A stretch of 64,000 nucleotides of DNA from the NCBI RefSeq assembly GCF_004762035.2, contig NZ_SIJK02000015.1:52530-116529 (forward strand), written 5' to 3'. A program made the position numbers and the translations under genes. The notes beneath the pieces were generated by a model that worked only from the letters and a program-made list of their open reading frames with translations, was not told where the DNA came from and did no database searches. Below are positions 17,135-26,251 of this stretch, piece after piece. Origin of the DNA: Candidatus Chloroploca mongolica (GTDB lineage Bacteria; Chloroflexota; Chloroflexia; Chloroflexales; Chloroflexaceae). Positions within the stretch are counted from its first letter, which is position 1. Each line of letters starts with the position of its first letter.

Positions 17135-17731
17135 ATGTTTGATCAATCTCCGCGCGGCATGCCCATCTGGATCTGGGGGGCTTTACTTGGCCTGATGCTG
17201 ATTGTGATCAGCACCGGCGGTCGTATGATGCCCGGTGACAATGCTGCCCTCCGCCAAATCTTTGCGGCGCAACCCCCTGGAACAGGGGTTGGTGCCGGTG
17301 CTGATGGGGTCGACTGGCTCCCTTCTTTTGAACTTGGCTCGCTCCCGACCGAGTTGCAGCAGGGCGCACGGGATCTATTGACGCGCCTTGGCACAGGTTC
17401 AAGTGGGCGTCCGGTTGAGCCGATTGCGATTACGCCCCGTCTGCGTGTCGAAGTCAAGGAATTGCGGCCGGTTGCCGATGGCATTGAAGTGCTTGGCTCG
17501 ATCACCAATCTGAGTTCCGACGATCTGCTTGTGCCGATCAGTGCATTTGAATTGCACGATAGCACGGGTACAACCTATCTCGCCGGAGGTGGGGCAAGTG
17601 CCACGCTGCGCTCCGGTGAGAGTACGTCACTTGAGTTGACGGTGCCGCTACCTGAAGGCCGTGGTTTGCTCTTGATCACCAATCTGCCCCCTGATCCGCC
17701 AGTCCAACAACGATTGATCGTAGTAGAGTAA
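17135..17731 (+). CDS. Membrane-anchored protein with a C-terminal beta-sandwich-like domain
   Basis: Not recognised as a named family. 198 residues with one membrane helix near the N-terminus (IWIWGALLGLMLIVIS, ~7-22), then a low-complexity Gly/Ala-rich stretch. The exposed domain of about 105 residues alternates hydrophobic strands (LRVEVKELRPVADGIEVLGSI, TSLELTVPLPEGRGLLLI) and resembles FxLYD/DUF4352-type Ig-like domains. Such domains usually sit outside the membrane. It is 5 bp upstream of yggS and co-transcribed with it. No function can be assigned. Confidence 0.7.
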   Translation: MFDQSPRGMPIWIWGALLGLMLIVISTGGRMMPGDNAALRQIFAAQPPGTGVGAGADGVDWLPSFELGSLPTELQQGARDLLTRLGTGSSGRPVEPIAITPRLRVEVKELRPVADGIEVLGSITNLSSDDLLVPISAFELHDSTGTTYLAGGGASATLRSGESTSLELTVPLPEGRGLLLITNLPPDPPVQQRLIVVE

Positions 17732-17736
17732 CGTGT

Positions 17737-18495
17737 ATGCCAGTTTCCCCTGAAACGATTGCTGACCGTGTTGCGCTTGTGCGTGAGCGCATTGAGCGTG
17801 CCTCCCGTCACGCCGGACGTGATCCGGCTTCGGTGACGCTTGTGGCGGTGACCAAGACGCATCCACCTGCGTTGATTGAGCAAGTGCTGGCGACGGGCGT
17901 TGCTGACCTTGGTGAAAATCGCGTGCAGGAGGCCGCCTCGAAAGTCGAAACATTCCGTCAAAGTGGGCACGATGTGCGCTGGCACTTGATTGGACATTTG
18001 CAGCGGAACAAAGCTCGGGTCGCGCTTGGCCTCTTTGATGTTGTCCATTCGGTTGATAGCCTGCGCCTTGCCGAGACCCTGGATCGCCAGGTGCGTGAAG
18101 CCGCGCTGTCTGCAGAGCGTGCGCCAGACTCACGCTTACCGATCTTGTTGCAGATCAATGTGAGTGGCGAGGCTAGCAAAGAGGGTTTTGCCTTACCGGG
18201 TGGATGCGCCAACAAACCAGGACTGGAGGCCTTGCTGGGTGAGATCGAGCGCATGGTTGCCTTGCCAGGGCTCGAAGTGCGTGGCCTGATGACGATTGCT
18301 CCGCTGGTTGAAGATCCAGAACTGGCGCGCCCCACGTTTCGCATGCTCCACGAACTCCGTGACGAACTTGCTCGTCAGGTGCCCACCGTGCACTGGAACG
18401 AACTCTCGATGGGGATGACGGATGACTTTGAGGTTGCCATCAGTGAAGGAGCCACGCTGGTGCGGGTCGGGCGGGCCCTGTTTGGCGAGCGTTAA
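17737..18495 (+). CDS. yggS: YggS-family pyridoxal phosphate homeostasis protein
   Basis: A 252-residue PLP-binding protein of the YggS/PROSC family, which buffers free PLP and affects amino acid metabolism. The PLP lysine lies in LVAVTKTHPP (about residue 38), followed by GENRVQEA and the WHLIGHLQRNKAR motif. LRGLMTIAP-like EVRGLMTIAP and WNELSMGMTDDFEVAI complete the signature, and the C-terminal RVGRALFGER is typical. In many bacteria yggS stands near the division genes; here it follows a small membrane protein gene instead. Confidence 0.94.
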   Translation: MPVSPETIADRVALVRERIERASRHAGRDPASVTLVAVTKTHPPALIEQVLATGVADLGENRVQEAASKVETFRQSGHDVRWHLIGHLQRNKARVALGLFDVVHSVDSLRLAETLDRQVREAALSAERAPDSRLPILLQINVSGEASKEGFALPGGCANKPGLEALLGEIERMVALPGLEVRGLMTIAPLVEDPELARPTFRMLHELRDELARQVPTVHWNELSMGMTDDFEVAISEGATLVRVGRALFGER

Positions 18496-18599
18496 CGAAA
18501 GGTGCTAACGCACGTGTTCACGCTTGTGTTGACACTGACCAGGTATGCTGGGTTTCAGGAACCGCATACAATCAAGTGAAAAGACAAAGGAAACCAAAC

Positions 18600-19151
18600 A
18601 TGACCTGGACAATTGATGCTGGCCATTCGCACATTCAGTTTAGCGCTCGCCATATGATGATCGCGAAGGTGCGTGGGCGTTTCCAGACCTTTACGGGCAA
18701 GGTTGAGTTTGATGAGCAGAACCCGGCCAATTCGTCGGTGAGCGTCGAGATCGAGGTCGCCAGTATTGATACGCGTGACGAGAAGCGCGATGGGCATTTG
18801 ACCTCGCCTGACTTTCTTGATGCGGCCAATTATCCCTCCATGACCTTTGTGAGCAAGCGAATTGAGATGGTGGACGGGATGCACGGCAAGATCATTGGTG
18901 ACTTGACCATGCGTGGTGTTACCCGCGAGGTGACGCTCGAAACCGAATACAATGGTCAGGCGAAGTCGCCCTGGGGGACGACGAGCGCTGGTTTCACGGC
19001 AAGCACGAAGATCAACCGCAAAGACTGGGGCCTCAACTGGAACGTCGCGCTTGAGACCGGTGGTGTGCTGGTGGGTGAAGAGATCACGATTGAGATTGAG
19101 CTCGAAATGGTCAAGATGGTCCCCGAAGAAGCCGCAGGCGTGGCTGCGTAA
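18600..19151 (+). CDS. YceI-family lipid-binding protein
   Basis: A 183-residue protein of the YceI family, lipocalin-like beta barrels that bind long isoprenoid or amide lipids. Recognisable stretches are WTIDAGHSHIQFSARHMM at the N-terminus, RDGHLTSPDFLDAANYP, and the FGLNW-like KDWGLNWN near the C-terminus. ATG 18600 is preferred: AAAGGA lies 9 bases upstream, and the product then begins as in other family members. No signal peptide is visible, so it is probably cytoplasmic. A link to quinone or carotenoid lipids is plausible but not shown. Confidence 0.88.
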   Translation: MTWTIDAGHSHIQFSARHMMIAKVRGRFQTFTGKVEFDEQNPANSSVSVEIEVASIDTRDEKRDGHLTSPDFLDAANYPSMTFVSKRIEMVDGMHGKIIGDLTMRGVTREVTLETEYNGQAKSPWGTTSAGFTASTKINRKDWGLNWNVALETGGVLVGEEITIEIELEMVKMVPEEAAGVAA

Positions 19152-19484
19152 GTTTCAATGATACGATAACAACCCAACAGGTTTATAAAGGCAGGTAAGT
19201 GGCTGCTCGTGGCATATCCGCGAGCAGCCATTCGTCGCTTTATGAATGATTGAGGGCTACGATATGTAAGACGAAAATAGGAGTGAACATGCTCTGCAAG
19301 CGGGGATGTTTTATTCGTACTGGCAGCGTATTACAGCCGAGTGACAGTCGGGTGGCGTTACATAAAAATTCTTACACACGCAAGGTCGGCTGTTGTCACA
19401 CAACCGTCAGCTTTTTCGTTTAGAATAGAGGGGATTTCTTGAACAATAGTGGGAATTTCCCACAGATGAGGATCAGTCCAGCAT
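19152..19484. other. Non-coding gap with stem-loop and probable promoter of the polysaccharide locus
   Basis: 333 bp without a gene. TGGCTGCTCG (19200-19209) pairs with CGAGCAGCCA (19221-19230) and extends inward, a likely terminator for yceI. Further on, TAGAAT at 19421-19426 is a candidate -10 for the polysaccharide genes, but the nearest good -35 (TTGTCA, 19393-19398) is 22 bp away. TTGTCA lies in a small dyad, GTTGT-CAC-ACAAC (19392-19404). Confidence 0.5.
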
Positions 19485-21554
19485 ATGAAGGTTACGTCAT
19501 TTGATGTTTTTGATACGCTGCTGACCAGAGTTACTGGCCAACCAGGCGCAATCTTTCTCTTTCTGGGACGTCAGTTGGCACAGGAGGGCGAACTTCCGTG
19601 TTCACCCGAGGTTTTTGCCCGTCTGCGCTCAGAGGCTGAACAGCGTGCTTTCGAAAATGCTGGCGGACTTGACTCACATGTAGATCTTGCGCGAATTTAT
19701 GAAGAACTCGGCGTTGTTCTGGGCCTCGATGCATCACAGCGTCAGATGATGATGAAGGCTGAGTTGGAACTCGAAACGCGGTTTCTTCGTCCGAACCCAG
19801 CGATGGCTGAACGTCTGGTTCGTCTGCGTGCAACCGGGCAACGGGTCGTCTTTACCTCTGATATGTACCTTTCAGCTCAGACCATTCTTGAATGGCTTGC
19901 AGCACATGGTCTTGCCACGCCAGATGATACATGCTATGTCTCGAGCGAGTACGGCGCATCAAAGGTTTCTGGAGCTTTGTTTGATCTGCTCGTGCAACGT
20001 GAAGGAGTTGCGCCAAAAGAGGTGCTCCATATTGGCAACAATGCGCGTGCTGATTTTCGCGGGGCAAAAATGGCAGGCCTGCGGGCTGAGCTTGTGACCG
20101 ACGGCAATCTGAATCGCTATGAAGATGCGCTGAGTGCTTTTACGTATGCGACTGACGGTCTGGCGTCACTTTTGGCAGGTGCTTCACGGCTGACACGTTT
20201 AGCGGTTCCCGTAGCTAATGCGCATCAACGAGCCTTGCGTGATGTCAGTGCTGGGGTAGCGGCGCCTCTGCTTGTGGGTTTTACCCTCTGGGTCTTGTCT
20301 GAAGCACAGCGTCTGGGTTTGCGCCGACTCTATTTTGCGGCACGTGATGGGCAGTTGGTGCTCGAACTAGCGAAGCGCCTTGCCCCTAAACTCGGTCTGG
20401 ACATTGATCTCTGTTATTTGTATAGTAGTCGCCAGGCGTGGTGTCTTCCCGCGATCACTGCTGACGAACAGCGGTTACTGCAACGGATGTTTAGTACGTA
20501 TGAATTGAAGTCACTTGAGGTTTTATCAGTCGAAGGTATTCTGCATCGCGTGAATCTTCGACCAGAGGAAATAGCTGCCCGCCTGGGCGCTTTGCAATTG
20601 CACCCAGATGATTGGCAACGCAATCTAACTGTGGCCGAGCGCCTCGCTGTTCAGAAAGCCTTGTTCAACGATCCTTTGATCAATGCCTTGATTGTGGAAC
20701 GGGCTTCTGAAGCACGGGCTTTGATGTTGACATATTTGCAGCAGGAGAGGATGCTGGATGGGACGCCTTTTGCGCTGGTTGATCTTGGCACCGGTGGAAC
20801 CCTTCACAGTGCCCTTGAGATTGTCCTCGCAACAGTTGGTGTCGCTCCCTTGACAAGTTTTTATCTTGGGTTTACAAATGAGCCAACGAACCATACAGGT
20901 ATGCTCTGGCCCTATCTCTTTGCTCATCATACGGGAATGGGCTTCCCTCATGTCATGGGGTTAGTGCAAATCGTTGAGATGATCTGCACGGCTGATCATG
21001 GCACGGTGCTGGGTTTTCAGCACGATGGTGAGCAGGTTGTGCCAAGCTTGCAGGAGCAATTTAATACGGCAGCCTATGCCTGGGGCTATGCGTTTGTGCG
21101 CGAAACGATCTGTCATTTTGCCGAGGTTCTTGAACTCAGCCCTGATCTGGTCAATGTACGGGTTGATTTGCGACCCTCGTCAATTGAGGTCATCAGGCAC
21201 TTTTGGCGTCATCCTACCCACGAAGAAGCGCTAGCCTGGGGAGCGTTTCCTTTTGATGATGGCTGGGGCAAGGAAGTCTTTTTCTCTTCTCTGGCACGGC
21301 CCTATCAATGGTCAGATCTGCCACGGATTATCCGTACTGGACATATGGCGCATCCTCGCCACAATTGGCAGCGTGGTTCACTGTTGCTTACTCGTTCCAG
21401 GGTGCTGCGAAACCTTCTCCGAGCTTTATTGACCTTCCACGACGCGATCAAGTCGTCGCGAACCAAGCGTGGTATCCGCTTGCTACGGCGTTGGGTTCAG
21501 CGATTGACCCGCATACCTCGGGGGATTATGACCGTTAAGCGTCCCAGGAGTTAG
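19485..21554 (+). CDS. Large HAD-superfamily protein of a polysaccharide locus
   Basis: A 689-residue protein. The N-terminal ~230 residues form a HAD phosphatase-like domain: nucleophile in SFDVFDTLLTR (D7), motif II VFTSDMYLS (S125), the lysine of motif III in ASKVSG (K160) and motif IV HIGNNARADF. The remaining ~450 residues are not assignable but are conserved-looking (RRLYFAARDGQLVLELAKRL, FALVDLGTGGTLHSALEI). Similar long HAD proteins occur in capsule and O-antigen clusters, which suits its place as the first gene of this one. The C-terminal part may process or transfer a sugar phosphate; that is inference. Confidence 0.75.
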   Translation: MKVTSFDVFDTLLTRVTGQPGAIFLFLGRQLAQEGELPCSPEVFARLRSEAEQRAFENAGGLDSHVDLARIYEELGVVLGLDASQRQMMMKAELELETRFLRPNPAMAERLVRLRATGQRVVFTSDMYLSAQTILEWLAAHGLATPDDTCYVSSEYGASKVSGALFDLLVQREGVAPKEVLHIGNNARADFRGAKMAGLRAELVTDGNLNRYEDALSAFTYATDGLASLLAGASRLTRLAVPVANAHQRALRDVSAGVAAPLLVGFTLWVLSEAQRLGLRRLYFAARDGQLVLELAKRLAPKLGLDIDLCYLYSSRQAWCLPAITADEQRLLQRMFSTYELKSLEVLSVEGILHRVNLRPEEIAARLGALQLHPDDWQRNLTVAERLAVQKALFNDPLINALIVERASEARALMLTYLQQERMLDGTPFALVDLGTGGTLHSALEIVLATVGVAPLTSFYLGFTNEPTNHTGMLWPYLFAHHTGMGFPHVMGLVQIVEMICTADHGTVLGFQHDGEQVVPSLQEQFNTAAYAWGYAFVRETICHFAEVLELSPDLVNVRVDLRPSSIEVIRHFWRHPTHEEALAWGAFPFDDGWGKEVFFSSLARPYQWSDLPRIIRTGHMAHPRHNWQRGSLLLTRSRVLRNLLRALLTFHDAIKSSRTKRGIRLLRRWVQRLTRIPRGIMTVKRPRS

Positions 21555-21565
21555 GGAAAGCCTGT

Positions 21566-22795
21566 ATGAAGACCCTCTTAGTCGCTCCGTTTACCCCCTT
21601 CCCGCTCGTCTTTGGTGGTGCCATTCGGGTTCATCACCTGATGAAAATGCTGGCTTCCTTTTCTGAGGTCACCTTGCTCGCCTATCGTTCCTGGGCGGAT
21701 GTCGAGGCGGAAGCGGTGCAAGACTACCTTGAGACGATTTGTCACCGCGTTATGCTCGTTGATGGCAAGCCGGCGGTGACTGATCTTGATCGGGTACGGT
21801 CAGTTTTGCGGATGCGCTCTTTTCAGTACGATGTACACTACAGCCTGCATTTTCAATTGATCATTGATGATCTGCTCGCTGCCGAGCAATTCGATGTCAT
21901 TGTGGTCGAAATGACCCAGATGGGCTATTTTCACTACCACCAGCCAGGGGCTTTGCGTGTCCTCGATATGCAGAATATCGAGTATGAGTTGTTGTTCCGT
22001 CGGGCCGAGATGGTTGCCCATCCCCTGAAACGGGCGGCCTTCTGGCTCGAAGCCCAGAAGTGTTACCGCGATGAAATCGCGATCTGTCGTTCGTATGATC
22101 TGATCTTTACCCCTTCTGACCGTGAACGTCTGATTCTGCAACGCTTCCAGCAGATGCCCCCCGTTGAGACGTTGCCGAATACGATTGATGTTGATTATTT
22201 TGCCTTCCACCCCCAGCGTCCAATGACCAATCAGATTACCTTTATTGGGGCCACGCAAGTTGATGCCAATCGCGATGGCTTGCGCTATTTTGTGACGCAG
22301 ATCTTGCCCCTGATTGAACAGCACGTCCCTGATGTCCGCGTGTCAATTGTTGGTGGTGATCCACCTTCCGAGATTGTGGCTTTTGGGCAACGACCAAATG
22401 TCGAAGTCACCGGCTTTGTGCCAGATGTGCGCACCTATATGGATCAAGCAACGGTCCTGGTTGTGCCGCTGCGCAGTGGTGGAGGGACGCGGTTGAAGAT
22501 TCTGGAAGGCCTTGCGTTTGGCGTGCCGACGGTTTCGACGTCGGTTGGCGCGGAAGGTCTGAACCTTGTTCCTGATGAGCATCTGCTGATTGCTGATACG
22601 CCTGAGGCGTTTGCGACGCACGTGGTGCAGGCGTTGACTGATCCCGCGTTGCAGAAGCACTTGAGTGTGGCCGGACGAAGTTTTGTCGAGGAACATTATT
22701 CGTGGCGGAACGTTGCCATCCAGTTGCGTGCCTATCTTGAACGTGCCTTAGGGTCAAGATCGACTGTTCCAGACGTTCACTCCACTCGCGCCTAA
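21566..22795 (+). CDS. Glycosyltransferase, GT4-like (GT-B fold)
   Basis: A 409-residue GT-B glycosyltransferase. The N-terminal acceptor lobe starts MKTLLVAPFTPFPLVFGGAIR with the usual glycine-rich loop. The C-terminal donor lobe holds FIGATQVDANRDGLRYF, VVPLRSGGGTRLKILEGLAFG, with the catalytic-type Glu of the E-x7-E region, and VPTVSTSVGAEGL. It lies 11 bp after the HAD gene, in the same transcription unit. The sugar transferred cannot be read from the sequence. Such enzymes are cytoplasmic and act on lipid-linked intermediates at the inner membrane. Confidence 0.88.
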   Translation: MKTLLVAPFTPFPLVFGGAIRVHHLMKMLASFSEVTLLAYRSWADVEAEAVQDYLETICHRVMLVDGKPAVTDLDRVRSVLRMRSFQYDVHYSLHFQLIIDDLLAAEQFDVIVVEMTQMGYFHYHQPGALRVLDMQNIEYELLFRRAEMVAHPLKRAAFWLEAQKCYRDEIAICRSYDLIFTPSDRERLILQRFQQMPPVETLPNTIDVDYFAFHPQRPMTNQITFIGATQVDANRDGLRYFVTQILPLIEQHVPDVRVSIVGGDPPSEIVAFGQRPNVEVTGFVPDVRTYMDQATVLVVPLRSGGGTRLKILEGLAFGVPTVSTSVGAEGLNLVPDEHLLIADTPEAFATHVVQALTDPALQKHLSVAGRSFVEEHYSWRNVAIQLRAYLERALGSRSTVPDVHSTRA

Positions 22796-22817
22796 CCGTT
22801 CAGGAGGAACGAACACT

Positions 22818-23924
22818 GTGTATACCATCGGGTTTGTCATCGAACAAGTACTGGGCCATATTACCCATACACAGAATTTGCGGGCCAATGTGTGTGATGA
22901 TCCTGACGTGCGCACCGAGTGGGTTCTGGTACCGTATGAGGTCACTGGCCTGGCTCGTCATCTGCCGGTGTACGCAACGAACTGGACCGTGCGCGCTGGC
23001 CTGGGGGCTCGCCGTGGGCTTGCGCATATGGTTCGTGAGGTTCGCCCTGATGTGCTCTTCTTTCATACTCAGGTTCCGGCGATGCTGGCGGTGGATTGGC
23101 TGCGCCGCTTCCCAAGTATTATCTCGCTTGATGCAACGCCTTTGCAGTATGATCGGCTTGGTGAGTTCTATGCGCATCAGACGGGTTCATTGACGAGTGA
23201 ACTCTTGAAGTGGCGTCTGAGTCGGGTCTGTTTTGAGCTGGCGCGCCATCTTGTTGTCTGGAGTAACTGGGCCAAGCAGGGCTTGATCGATGAGTATGCT
23301 GTCCCTGCCGAGAAAATCACGGTTATTCCACCAGGGGTCAATGTGCGCGCATGGCTCCGGCCTACCCCCCTCAAGCCCGATGGACATCAGGTGAAAATCC
23401 TGTTTGTGGGTGGCAACCTCGAACGGAAGGGCGGCCTCTTGTTACTCGAGGCGTTTCGTTCGTTGCGCCACCTCGGGATCGAGTTGCACCTCGTCACCCG
23501 CGATCCCGTTGCCCCTGAACCGGGTGTTTTTGTGTACCATGATATGCAACCCAACAGTGACCGCCTCAAGGCGTTGTACCATAGCTGCGATATCTTTGCT
23601 TTACCAACCTATGGCGATTGTTTGCCGATGGTGCTTTCGGAAGCGGGTGCCGCTGGCATGGCAACGGTTTCGACGCGCGTGGGGGCTATTCCTGAGGTGG
23701 TACGCCATGATGAGACGGGCTTGCTGGTTGAGCCTGGTGATGTTGCCGGGTTGACGCTGGCCTTGCAACAGTTGGTACTCAATCCCGCGTTGCGGCTGAG
23801 GCTGGCCCATGCCGCTGTCGCGCATATTCGGCAGGCCTATGATCTGCAGGTGAATTCCCGCCGGCTCCTTGCGCTGTTGAAGCACGAAGCGGCTGCGGCC
23901 CGTGGGCAAGTGAGGGTGGCATGA
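22818..23924 (+). CDS. Glycosyltransferase, GT4-like (GT-B fold)
   Basis: A 368-residue GT-B glycosyltransferase. The start is GTG 22818 with CAGGAGG 11 bases upstream. The donor lobe shows VIPPGVNVRAWLRP, ILFVGGNLERKGGLLLLEAF, DIFALPTYGDCLPMVLSEAG and VGAIPEVVRHDETGLLVEPGD, which are classical GT4 features with the conserved E-x7-E-like Glu in MVLSEAGAAG. Its stop overlaps the start of the next gene (ATGA), so the two are coupled. The donor and linkage are unknown. Confidence 0.9.
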   Translation: MYTIGFVIEQVLGHITHTQNLRANVCDDPDVRTEWVLVPYEVTGLARHLPVYATNWTVRAGLGARRGLAHMVREVRPDVLFFHTQVPAMLAVDWLRRFPSIISLDATPLQYDRLGEFYAHQTGSLTSELLKWRLSRVCFELARHLVVWSNWAKQGLIDEYAVPAEKITVIPPGVNVRAWLRPTPLKPDGHQVKILFVGGNLERKGGLLLLEAFRSLRHLGIELHLVTRDPVAPEPGVFVYHDMQPNSDRLKALYHSCDIFALPTYGDCLPMVLSEAGAAGMATVSTRVGAIPEVVRHDETGLLVEPGDVAGLTLALQQLVLNPALRLRLAHAAVAHIRQAYDLQVNSRRLLALLKHEAAAARGQVRVA

Positions 23925-25024
23925 CAAATCACGTCCTCTTGACCGTTGCTGGAACCATTCCCGCTGATCTTGTGGCCCAGATTGAACGCGGCCAGCGTCC
24001 GCGTGCTGACTATCTTGAATTGGCGCGCCATTGTGGTGCTGATCTGATCGATTATGCCCGTGCGCATCAAGAAACTGGCTGGTTTGGGCGCCTTCTCGCC
24101 AGGCTTGGTGGTGCTGATCTGACCCTTGCCTGGGCCTGTTTTCGGCGTCGCCACAGCTATCAGGCGATCATCACTGATGGCGAACAGGTCGGCCTCCCCC
24201 TGGCGGCGCTATTTAAGCTATTCGCTTTCGGCAAACGACCGCAACATTTGATGATTACCCATGTCATTTCGGTTCCAAAGAAGATGTTTTTTCTTGACGT
24301 GTTGCGGGTGCAAAGCCAGATTGATCGGTTTCTTGTCTATGCAACCCGTCAAAAACATTTCATTGAACAACGCTGGAAGCTTGCGCCCGAACGGGTTTTG
24401 TTCACGCCATTTATGGTGGACAGCCGTTTTTTTGCGCTGGAACATGTGGAACCGGCGCACTTGGCGCGCCCACAGATCTGTGCCGTGGGCCTCGAACGCC
24501 GTGATTACCCGACGTTGTTGCAGGCCGTTGATGGGTTGCCGGTCGATGTGGTGATTGCTGCAGCGAGCCCCTGGTCAAAGCGACAGGATAGCACCGCTGG
24601 TCAGCGTATCCCCGCCAATGTGACGGTGCGTCGGTTTACGCAGTACGAGTTGCGCCAACTTTATGCTGATAGCGCGTTTCTTGTGATGCCGCTTGAACCG
24701 GTTGAATTCCAGGCCGGGATCACGGCCATCCTTGAAGCAATGGCGATGCAACGTGCCGTGATCTGCTCGCGTGTGGCTGGTCAGACGGATGCGATTCGTG
24801 ACCAGGAACATGGCCTCTATGTCGCTCCTGGTGATCCAGTTGCGCTACGCCGCGCGATTGAAACGTTGCTTGCGAACCCTGATCAAACTGCTACAATGGG
24901 ACGTAACGGTCATCTGCTGGTGATGCAAGCGATGAATCTGGATCGGTATGCCGAGCGCTTGCATGGCTTTGTGCAGGCGACGCTTGCTCGTTCGGCGCAT
25001 ACGCCTTCTTCCTCCTCTGCGTAG
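23921..25024 (+). CDS. Glycosyltransferase, GT-B fold
   Basis: A 367-residue GT-B-type protein that overlaps the preceding glycosyltransferase by 4 bp. The C-terminal half is GT4-like: QICAVGLERRDYPTLLQAVD, ELRQLYADSAFLVMPLEPVE, GITAILEAMAMQRAVICSRV and DAIRDQEHGLYVAPGDPVAL. The N-terminal half is more divergent and includes a stretch resembling a membrane-associated acceptor site (AALFKLFAFGKRPQHLMI). It probably acts after the two preceding enzymes on the same glycan. Substrate unknown. Confidence 0.85.
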   Translation: MTNHVLLTVAGTIPADLVAQIERGQRPRADYLELARHCGADLIDYARAHQETGWFGRLLARLGGADLTLAWACFRRRHSYQAIITDGEQVGLPLAALFKLFAFGKRPQHLMITHVISVPKKMFFLDVLRVQSQIDRFLVYATRQKHFIEQRWKLAPERVLFTPFMVDSRFFALEHVEPAHLARPQICAVGLERRDYPTLLQAVDGLPVDVVIAAASPWSKRQDSTAGQRIPANVTVRRFTQYELRQLYADSAFLVMPLEPVEFQAGITAILEAMAMQRAVICSRVAGQTDAIRDQEHGLYVAPGDPVALRRAIETLLANPDQTATMGRNGHLLVMQAMNLDRYAERLHGFVQATLARSAHTPSSSSA

Positions 25025-25094
25025 GAAGCTTCGTCTGCTTGCAAGCCTGCCAGGAACACTCCGGGCAGTCCCTGCTCGCTAGGAGAGTCACCCA

Positions 25095-26207
25095 ATGAAG
25101 ATTGCCCTGGTTGGTTGCGGTTTTGTCGCTGACTATTATCTTAAGACCTTGCCAGAACATCCTGAACTCACGTTGCTCGGGGTCTATGACCGTAATCAGG
25201 CGCGTGCCAGGACGTTTTCGGCGTACCATAAGGTGCCTACCTACCCTTCGTTGCAGGCGCTGTTGGCTGATCGTCAGGTTGAGATGGTGTTGAACCTGAC
25301 GAATCCGCGCAGTCACTATGAAGTGTCGCGGGCGTGCCTTGAGGCAGGCAAGCATGTCTATTCTGAGAAGCCACTGGCGATGACCTTGTCCGAGGCGCGC
25401 GAGTTGGTCGAAGTGGCTGAACGCCGTGGGTTGCTCATTATCTCGGCACCGTGTAGCTTGCTGGGAGAGACCGCCCAGACGATTTGGAAAGCCATTCGTA
25501 AGCAGGTCATCGGTTCGGTGCGCCTGGTGTACGCAGAAATGGATGAGGGCATGGTCTTCAAGATGCCCTACAAAAAGTGGATCAGCGCCTCTGGGGCACC
25601 CTGGCCGTATAAAGATGAGTTTGAGATTGGTACCACCCTTGAACACGCGGGCTATGTGGCTACCTGGCTACCAGCGTTTTTTGGCCCCGTGCAGTCTATT
25701 GCGGGGTTTTCGGCGTGCCTGGTACCCGATAAGGGCACGCCGCTGGATGTGCTTGCCCCCGATTATGCCTCAGCTTCGCTGCATTTTGCGTCAGGTGTGG
25801 TGGCCCGTTTGACCTGTAGTTTGCTGGCGCCCCACGATCACTCGCTACGGATTATTGGCGATAAAGGGGTTATGTATACCGACGATACGTGGTACTACAC
25901 GTCGCCGGTCTATGTGCGCCGCTGGTTCAATCTGCGCCGCCGCCATCTCGAATGGCCGCGCCGCACCTATCCGCTGGTTGGTAAAGGTACCCGCTACAAG
26001 TATCGCGGTACCCAGCAGATGGATTTTGCGCGTGGTCCCGCTGAACTGGCCGCAGCTGTGCGCGAGGGTCGCCCTGCACGCCTCTCGCCGCGTTATTCGT
26101 TGCATGTCAATGAGCTCGTGCTGGCGGTACAAAATGAATTGCAGGGCGGTGCGATCTATAAGATGACAACGACGTTTGATCCGCTTGAACCGATGCCCTG
26201 GGCATAA
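25095..26207 (+). CDS. Gfo/Idh/MocA-family sugar oxidoreductase
   Basis: A 370-residue NAD(P)-dependent oxidoreductase. The Rossmann motif IALVGCGFVADYYL opens the protein, and the catalytic EKPLA motif is present as VYSEKPLAMT with the lysine that defines the family. AGG-AGAG precedes ATG 25095. Members in polysaccharide clusters oxidise or epimerise nucleotide sugars to make precursors such as uronic or diamino sugars. A second family member follows at 26252, so two oxidation steps may be used for one precursor. Precise substrate not predictable. Confidence 0.88.
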   Translation: MKIALVGCGFVADYYLKTLPEHPELTLLGVYDRNQARARTFSAYHKVPTYPSLQALLADRQVEMVLNLTNPRSHYEVSRACLEAGKHVYSEKPLAMTLSEARELVEVAERRGLLIISAPCSLLGETAQTIWKAIRKQVIGSVRLVYAEMDEGMVFKMPYKKWISASGAPWPYKDEFEIGTTLEHAGYVATWLPAFFGPVQSIAGFSACLVPDKGTPLDVLAPDYASASLHFASGVVARLTCSLLAPHDHSLRIIGDKGVMYTDDTWYYTSPVYVRRWFNLRRRHLEWPRRTYPLVGKGTRYKYRGTQQMDFARGPAELAAAVREGRPARLSPRYSLHVNELVLAVQNELQGGAIYKMTTTFDPLEPMPWA

Positions 26208-26251
26208 GGCAAGGGGCGAGCGCTGCCGTCGTTGTAGTTGGGAGTGGGTGT

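Noticed and set aside
18529..18534. TTGACA as a -35 box for yceI
   Set aside because: The only -10-like hexamer (TATGCT) follows by 9 bp, too close for a sigma70 promoter.
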